Position numbers and translations under genes: made by a program
The notes under the pieces: model-generated
The model's input: the letters and a program-made list of their open reading frames with translations, nothing else
Databases searched by the model: none
Told to the model about the DNA's origin: nothing
Shown: positions 59,321 through 64,000 of the stretch, one piece after another
How positions within the stretch are numbered: the stretch's first letter is position 1
How the letters are laid out: every line of letters begins with the position of its first letter
From: an uncultured Clostridia bacterium
Lineage (GTDB): Bacteria; Bacillota; Clostridia; UBA1381
Length of the DNA: 64,000 nucleotides
Direction of reading: 5' to 3'
NCBI GenBank assembly: GCA_934489015.1
Contig: CAKSSN010000010.1
Coordinates: 35,402 to 99,401, forward strand

Positions 59321-59992
59321 ATGAAAATAAAGGGCGCAATCTTTGATGTTGACGGCACGCTGCTCGATTCCATGAAAATATGGGACAATATAGGCGACGA
59401 ATATTTGCTGTCGCTCGGAAAAACTCCCGAAGAAAATCTGCGCGGCGTAATCAGCGGAATGTCGCTTGCCGGTGCGGCAAAGTATTTTATAGAAAAATAC
59501 GGCGTTAATAAAACCTCAGAGCAGATTTCAAGCGAGGTAAACTCAATGATTGAGAATAAATACCGCTATGAGATAAAATTAAAGCCGGGAGTGGGGGAGT
59601 TTTTAAAGGAGCTTTCGCGCGGCGGCGCCAAAATGTGCATTGCAACGGCAACGGACGAGTATCTCGTGAGGGCTGCGCTTGACAGGTGCGAAATAGGCGT
59701 ATATTTTGGCGAGATTTTCACCTGTTCAAAAATCGGCAAAAGCAAAAACGAGCCTGATATTTTTGAAGCGGCGCTTTCGTTTTTAAATACCGATAAGGAA
59801 AACACGCTTGTTTTTGAGGACGCGCTGCACGCGGTTAAAACAGCGGTCGGCGCAGGCTTTAAAACAGCGGCAATGCGTGACGAGTCGGAGAAAAATCCGC
59901 TGGCGGTTAAAAGCTTATCCGATTACTATTTTAACGGCTTTGATGAAGCAATCAAATTTTTAAAAATCAGAAACGGAGAGATAAATATATGA
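59321..59992 (+). CDS. HAD-family phosphatase in the thiamine operon
   Basis: A 223-aa HAD subfamily IA phosphatase: catalytic 'FDVDGTLLDS' (Asp9, Asp11), a helical cap, and 'VFEDALHAV' acidic motif IV. ATG 59321 follows ACGGAG; the frame is open upstream to 59153 but without a site. It overlaps thiD by four bases (ATGA), so it belongs to the operon. A thiamine-phosphate phosphatase or pathway house-cleaning role fits the position; this is inference. Confidence 0.88.
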   Translation: MKIKGAIFDVDGTLLDSMKIWDNIGDEYLLSLGKTPEENLRGVISGMSLAGAAKYFIEKYGVNKTSEQISSEVNSMIENKYRYEIKLKPGVGEFLKELSRGGAKMCIATATDEYLVRAALDRCEIGVYFGEIFTCSKIGKSKNEPDIFEAALSFLNTDKENTLVFEDALHAVKTAVGAGFKTAAMRDESEKNPLAVKSLSDYYFNGFDEAIKFLKIRNGEINI

Positions 59993-60774
59993 AAAAAGTT
60001 CTTACAATTGCCGGCTCCGATTCAAGCGGCGGCGCCGGAATACAGGCTGATATTAAAACAATAACGGCGCACGGAATGTATGCAATGAGCGCGATAACGG
60101 CGCTGACCGCGCAGAACACTGTAGGAGTTTCGGCTGTTTTGAATGCTGACGCGGAATTTGTCGGAGCGGAGCTTGACGCGATTTTTGAGGATATTTATCC
60201 CGACAGCGTTAAAATCGGAATGGTTTCCGAAAGCGATATAATCTGCGTTATTGCCGACAGGCTGAAAAAATACGGCGCGAAAAATATTGTTCTCGATCCG
60301 GTTATGGTTTCAACGAGCGGCTGCCGCCTTATTTCCGAAAAAGCCGAAAAAACGCTTGTTGAAAGGCTTATGCCGATAGCCGATATAATAACGCCGAATA
60401 TTCCGGAAGCGGAGGCGCTCACGGGCGATAAAATAAAAAATGAGGATGATATGCTTTCGGCGGCGGATAAAATTTCGGCGCTTTGCGGCGGCGCAGTGCT
60501 TGTAAAGGGCGGTCATCTTGTAAATGACGCAACCGATCTTTTGTATTACTGCGGAAAATATAAATGGTTTTCATCGCCGAGAATTGACACAAAAAATACT
60601 CACGGAACGGGCTGCACGCTCTCGTCGGCAATCGCCTGCGCGCTTGCGGACGGAAAAAGCCTTGAAGAAAGCATAAGCGCGGCAAAGGAGTATTTGACAG
60701 GCGCGCTCGCAGCTATGCTCGATTTAGGCATGGGATCGGGCCCCTTAAATCATATGTATAAAATAAAAAATTAA
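59989..60774 (+). CDS. thiD: HMP kinase / HMP-phosphate kinase
   Basis: A 261-aa ribokinase-family enzyme that phosphorylates HMP twice for ThiE. 'IAGSDSSGGAGIQADIKT' at the start and 'THGTGCTLSSAIA' with the catalytic Asp/Gly loop near the end are diagnostic. Last gene of the operon; followed by a strong terminator. Confidence 0.96.
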   Translation: MKKVLTIAGSDSSGGAGIQADIKTITAHGMYAMSAITALTAQNTVGVSAVLNADAEFVGAELDAIFEDIYPDSVKIGMVSESDIICVIADRLKKYGAKNIVLDPVMVSTSGCRLISEKAEKTLVERLMPIADIITPNIPEAEALTGDKIKNEDDMLSAADKISALCGGAVLVKGGHLVNDATDLLYYCGKYKWFSSPRIDTKNTHGTGCTLSSAIACALADGKSLEESISAAKEYLTGALAAMLDLGMGSGPLNHMYKIKN

Positions 60775-60785
60775 TTGCACACATT

Positions 60786-60814
60786 AAAGCGCGGATTTAA
60801 AAGCCCGCGCTTTT
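60786..60814 (+). terminator. Rho-independent terminator of the thiamine operon
   Basis: AAAGCGCGG (60786-60794) pairs with CCGCGCTTT (60805-60813), followed by a T-rich stretch. Confidence 0.8.
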
Positions 60815-60932
60815 GGCTTTTCTTGCACGCTTTTAAAATTTTTCCGCTAAAGGCTTTGGAATTAATTGATTTTTGCCGCGCAGCCTCAAAATATATCGGC
60901 ATTTGACAATTTTAAAAATTGATAAAAAACAC

Positions 60933-60961
60933 TTGTATTTAATAAAATATTATGCTATAAT
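60933..60961 (+). promoter_or_regulatory. Promoter of the rhamnosidase gene
   Basis: TTGTAT (60933-60938), 17-base spacer, TATAAT (60956-60961), with an AT-rich upstream region; leader about 40 bases. Confidence 0.65.
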
Positions 60962-61007
60962 GATACCTGTAATATAAAAAATCTACAAAATAACGGAGAA
61001 TAAGAAT

Positions 61008-63185
61008 ATGATAAAAAACGCAAGCTACATTTCGCCGCCGATTGATGCAGGGAACAGGTGTCCGTATTTTACGGCAAATGTACATATTGAAAAAAAGCTG
61101 AAAAGAGCCGAACTGAGCGTTACGGCAACCGGAGTTTATATTGCTTCGGTAAACGGCGTGCGAGCAGGTGATTTTATTCTTGCGCCCGGCATTACGGCGT
61201 ATAATAAAAGACTGCAATATCAAAATTATGATGTTACCGATTTGATGAGGACAGACAGCATCATAAAAATCGAGCTCGGAAAAGGGTGGTTCAGAGGAAG
61301 ATTAAGCGAGGATAACCCATCGGTGCATAACACCGACGGCGCCGTTATAGCAGCATTAAGGCTTGATTTTGAGGACGGCACAAGCGAGGAAATATACACC
61401 GACGATACTTGGCAGGTATATCTGGGTAAAGTTATGTTTTCGGATATTTACGACGGGGAGTACTACAGCGCCGCCGAAGAAGATAAATATCTGGGAAAAG
61501 CGGTTGTAAACGCCGGTATATCAAAGGAAATATTAATTGCTCAGGAGGGCGAGCAAATTCTGGAGCATGAGCGGCTAAATGCCGAAAATGTTTTTATAAC
61601 GCCTAAGGGCGAGCGCGTTATTGATTTCGGGCAAAACATTGCCGGATATGTTGAGATATGTGCTGATGCTCATAAAGGCGAAAAAATCTCCGTTTCGTTT
61701 GCTGAGGTGCTTGACAAGGACGGCTGCTTTTACACCGATAATTACCGCAGCGCAAAATGCGAAATGACATATATTTGCCGCGAGGGCTTAAATCGCTATA
61801 AGGCGCAGTTTACCTTTTACGGATTCAGGTATATAAGAATTAATGAGTGCCCGGATAGTGTAACGCCCGACTGCTTTACGGCGATTGCAATATATTCGGA
61901 TATGCAGCGCACAGGCTTTGTAAAAAGCGGCAGCGAAAAGCTCAATAAGCTGTTTGAAAACACATTGTGGTCGCAAAAGGATAATTTTATTGATATTCCG
62001 ACAGATTGCCCGCAAAGAGATGAGCGGCGCGGCTGGACGGGCGATGCGCAGGTATTTTGCAAAACGGCGTGCTACAATTTTAACGTAAAGAGATTTTTTG
62101 AAAAATGGCTTGCGGATATGAGAGCCGAGCAGACTGCCGAAGGCGCAATTCCGGAGATAATACCAAATCAGTGGAACGGTCATATTTACAGCGCCGTATG
62201 GTCTGACGCCGTTACAATAATACCGTGGCAGCTGTATTTGATGTATGGCGACAAAAAGCTTTTGGAGGATAATTTTGACGCTATGCATCGCTGGGTTGAT
62301 TTTATAACGAGCGATACAAAAGACAAATATCTTTGGACGGAAAGCGCAGAAAACAGAGAAAATTCGGAAATAAAGCATTTCGGCGACTGGCTCGCTTTGG
62401 ATGCGCCGGAGGGAAGCTATTCCGGAAGTACGCGGAACGATTTTATAGCGTCGGCATTTTACGCATATTCAACGTCTTTGGTGATAAAAGCGGGGAAGGC
62501 GATAGGAAGGGAGGTATCGGAATATGAGGAGCTTTATAAAAATACGGTAAAAGCTTTTCGCAAAGTCTTTACCGTGTATCGAACGCAAACCGAGTGTGTT
62601 TTGGCGCTTTATTTTGACCTTGCGGAGAATAAAGCCGAAGCGGCAAAGCAGCTCAATAAAATGATACTCGAAAACGGTTGTAAGCTGAAAACAGGCTTTG
62701 TCGGCACGCCGTATCTGCTTCACGCATTAAGCGATAACGGGTATACCAAAACGGCGTACGGCTTGCTGCTTCAGGAGGAATATCCGTCATGGCTGTATGA
62801 GGTTAACCACGGCGCAACAACAATATGGGAGCATTGGGACGGAATAAAGCCGGACGGTTCTTTTTGGTCTGCCGATATGAACTCTTATAACCATTATGCA
62901 TACGGCTCTGTGTTCGATTGGGTGTATTCCGTTGCGGGCGGTATAAAGCCGTCAGAGCTAAAGCCCGGTTTTGAGGAAGCTATAATTGAGCCTAAGCCTG
63001 ACAAAAGATTGGGCAAACTGGAAATATCATACAAAGTACCGAAAGGAGTTATAAAATCAGCCTGGCATTATAACGGCGATAAGGCGGTGTATAAAATAGA
63101 AACTCCGGTTAAATCAAAAATTATAATTGATGAAGCAGAATATATTGTCGAGCCGGGTGTTTATAATTTTTTAGGCATTGCTTAA
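61008..63185 (+). CDS. Alpha-L-rhamnosidase, GH78
   Basis: A 725-aa glycoside hydrolase without signal peptide (cytoplasmic). N-terminal beta domains include 'SVNGVRAGDFILAPGITAYNKR' and 'ELGKGWFRGRL'; the (alpha/alpha)6 barrel has 'DIPTDCPQRDERRGWTGDAQVF' with the catalytic-acid region, and later 'WEHWDGIKPDGSFW'; a C-terminal beta-sandwich closes the protein. It is shorter than many GH78 enzymes, mainly by lacking an extra N-terminal domain. It would release rhamnose from pectin (RG-I) or flavonoid glycosides. ATG follows ACGGAG; single-gene unit. Confidence 0.93.
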   Translation: MIKNASYISPPIDAGNRCPYFTANVHIEKKLKRAELSVTATGVYIASVNGVRAGDFILAPGITAYNKRLQYQNYDVTDLMRTDSIIKIELGKGWFRGRLSEDNPSVHNTDGAVIAALRLDFEDGTSEEIYTDDTWQVYLGKVMFSDIYDGEYYSAAEEDKYLGKAVVNAGISKEILIAQEGEQILEHERLNAENVFITPKGERVIDFGQNIAGYVEICADAHKGEKISVSFAEVLDKDGCFYTDNYRSAKCEMTYICREGLNRYKAQFTFYGFRYIRINECPDSVTPDCFTAIAIYSDMQRTGFVKSGSEKLNKLFENTLWSQKDNFIDIPTDCPQRDERRGWTGDAQVFCKTACYNFNVKRFFEKWLADMRAEQTAEGAIPEIIPNQWNGHIYSAVWSDAVTIIPWQLYLMYGDKKLLEDNFDAMHRWVDFITSDTKDKYLWTESAENRENSEIKHFGDWLALDAPEGSYSGSTRNDFIASAFYAYSTSLVIKAGKAIGREVSEYEELYKNTVKAFRKVFTVYRTQTECVLALYFDLAENKAEAAKQLNKMILENGCKLKTGFVGTPYLLHALSDNGYTKTAYGLLLQEEYPSWLYEVNHGATTIWEHWDGIKPDGSFWSADMNSYNHYAYGSVFDWVYSVAGGIKPSELKPGFEEAIIEPKPDKRLGKLEISYKVPKGVIKSAWHYNGDKAVYKIETPVKSKIIIDEAEYIVEPGVYNFLGIA

Positions 63186-63230
63186 CGTATTTTTTACGGC
63201 AAAGGAAATGATATTGCTGATACGGATCTG

Positions 63231-63256
63231 AAAAAGGCGAAAAAATCGCCTTTTTT
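63231..63256 (+). terminator. Terminator after the rhamnosidase gene
   Basis: AAAAAGGCGA (63231-63240), loop AAAAA, TCGCC (63246-63250) and TTTTTT. A classic T-tract terminator, also usable on the minus strand. Confidence 0.85.
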
Positions 63257-63590
63257 GTTTGGCTGAATTTCAGCGTTTATTTTTTCTGATTTAGGCAAAT
63301 ACCTTTGACGGAAGCTTAGCATTTGATAGAAAGCAGTGAACAGATATTTTTACAATTCACAAGCGTTTTAATTAAATTAATAAAAATATATTGATTTTTT
63401 TGAGTAAATTGAGTATATAAAATGATAAAAAGAAAATGGCGCCTAATTCTGTTAAATAGTTATTTGAGCCGAAAGCCATTGAACACTTTACACATAAGGA
63501 AAAATAATGCTTATAAATGGCTTACCTATGCGATTTATGATGTTGTGTAAGTATAAAATTTATTAAACATAAAATATATTAATTGCATAG

Positions 63591-63627
63591 AGTTGCATAG
63601 AGTTGCATAGAGTTGCATAGAGTTGCA
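63591..63627 (+). repeat. 10-bp tandem repeat (TTGCATAGAG)n
   Basis: AGTTGCATAG repeats with an exact 10-base period, about 3.5 units, one helical turn each. Confidence 0.85.
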
Positions 63628-63794
63628 AATTATAAGTGGTCAATAAGTGGTCAAAATATGTTACTATACAATTTGTACAAACGAGTCAAGAAACAGCAAT
63701 TTTAATCTTTAAAAAAATCATAATAATTTATAAGATTTTATATTTTTCAAATTCAAATGTGATATGTTATAAATTATTATAAAGCGTAAAAAAT

Positions 63795-63814
63795 AGGGGA
63801 CAATTAAGTCCCCT
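63795..63814 (-). terminator. Terminator for a minus-strand gene to the right
   Basis: AGGGGAC (63795-63801), loop AATTAA, GTCCCCT (63808-63814). The minus-strand continuation is ATTTTTT, which suits a transcript from the right edge. Confidence 0.6.
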
Positions 63815-64000
63815 AAATTTAATTTTCTGACCAATTTTTCTGTCATCCGCTGACGCTCCGACCCAATGTTCGGTATACATTTCGGATTTTAGGTGCCGGT
63901 CACACCGATGAGATGTCGCTCATCTTGGAAATGTCAATAAAAGTGCAGTCGAAATTTACCCCAAATTTCTGAAACTACTTTAATTCTTCAACCGGCATAA

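Larger units (their letters stand above)
63257..64000. other. AT-rich non-coding end of the window
   Basis: No gene is supported in the last ~740 bases. It holds a 10-bp tandem repeat (63591-63627), a double TAAGTGGTCAA motif (about 63632-63654), and a hairpin AGGGGAC/GTCCCCT (63795-63814) which on the minus strand is followed by ATTTTTT, so it probably ends a minus-strand transcript coming from the right. A minus-strand frame that would stop at 63975 is open to the window end but only eight codons are visible. Confidence 0.65.

Overview
The window looks like part of the chromosome of an anaerobic, spore-forming, Gram-positive member of the Clostridia. The evidence is the set of sporulation genes (spoIVB, spoIIR and a spoIIQ-like gene), oxygen-independent ribonucleotide reduction (nrdD-nrdG), FabK-type fatty-acid synthesis, S-layer-homology proteins with CsaB, MecA, and frequent TTG/GTG starts with strong Shine-Dalgarno sites. 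Genes for plant or mucin glycan use (beta-helix protein, GH29 fucosidase, GH78 rhamnosidase, GalM) point to a gut fermenter. Genus is not determinable from the window alone.

Layout. 0-2.3 kb: the 3' end of a beta-helix protein gene, translationally coupled to a 52-aa peptide gene, then a hairpin and an HPr-kinase-like gene. 3.6-5.2 kb (minus): glycosyltransferase and cyclase/formamidase. 5.4-8.4 kb: SLH protein, second HPr-kinase-like protein, PqqD-like protein, S24/S26 peptidase-like protein, then hpt. 8.6-15.4 kb: spoIVB (minus), pcrA, mutL, nif3-like. 15.5-23.3 kb: a cell-envelope polymer cluster (GT4, csaB, murJ, O-antigen-ligase-like, GT4, two DUF4330 proteins). 24.3-25.9 kb: CrtO-like membrane protein and spoIIR. 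26.6-37.4 kb: galM, then a full FASII/acetyl-CoA carboxylase set (fabH, acpP, fabK, fabD, fabG, fabF, accB, fabZ, accC, accD, accA). 39.1-42.1 kb: nrdD-nrdG behind two NrdR-type boxes. 42.2-51.7 kb (minus): lipoprotein, birA, ilvN, ilvB, aspS, hisS, a 6S RNA, ruvX, mecA. 51.9-53.6 kb: spoIIQ-like gene and an Fe-S protein. 54.2-56.8 kb: divergent GH29 fucosidase/AraC pair and a GIY-YIG gene. 56.8-60.8 kb: a TPP-riboswitch-controlled thiamine salvage operon (tenA, thiM, thiE, HAD phosphatase, thiD). 61.0-63.2 kb: GH78 rhamnosidase.

Between operons lie islands of dispersed repeats. They include a small palindrome family with interchangeable cores, a 114-bp composite, a roughly 400-445-bp multi-hairpin composite present three times, a 275-bp element with terminal inverted repeats, and 206/203-bp, 145-bp, 33-bp and 10-bp tandem repeats. 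No tRNA, rRNA, CRISPR array or intact transposase was seen.

The most promising candidate for an undescribed system is the peptide / HPr-kinase-like / PqqD-like / S24-S26-like gene set in the first 8 kb. It resembles parts of ribosomally synthesised peptide (RiPP) maturation systems but has no radical-SAM enzyme, cyclase or dedicated exporter in view, and it is interleaved with cell-surface protein genes.
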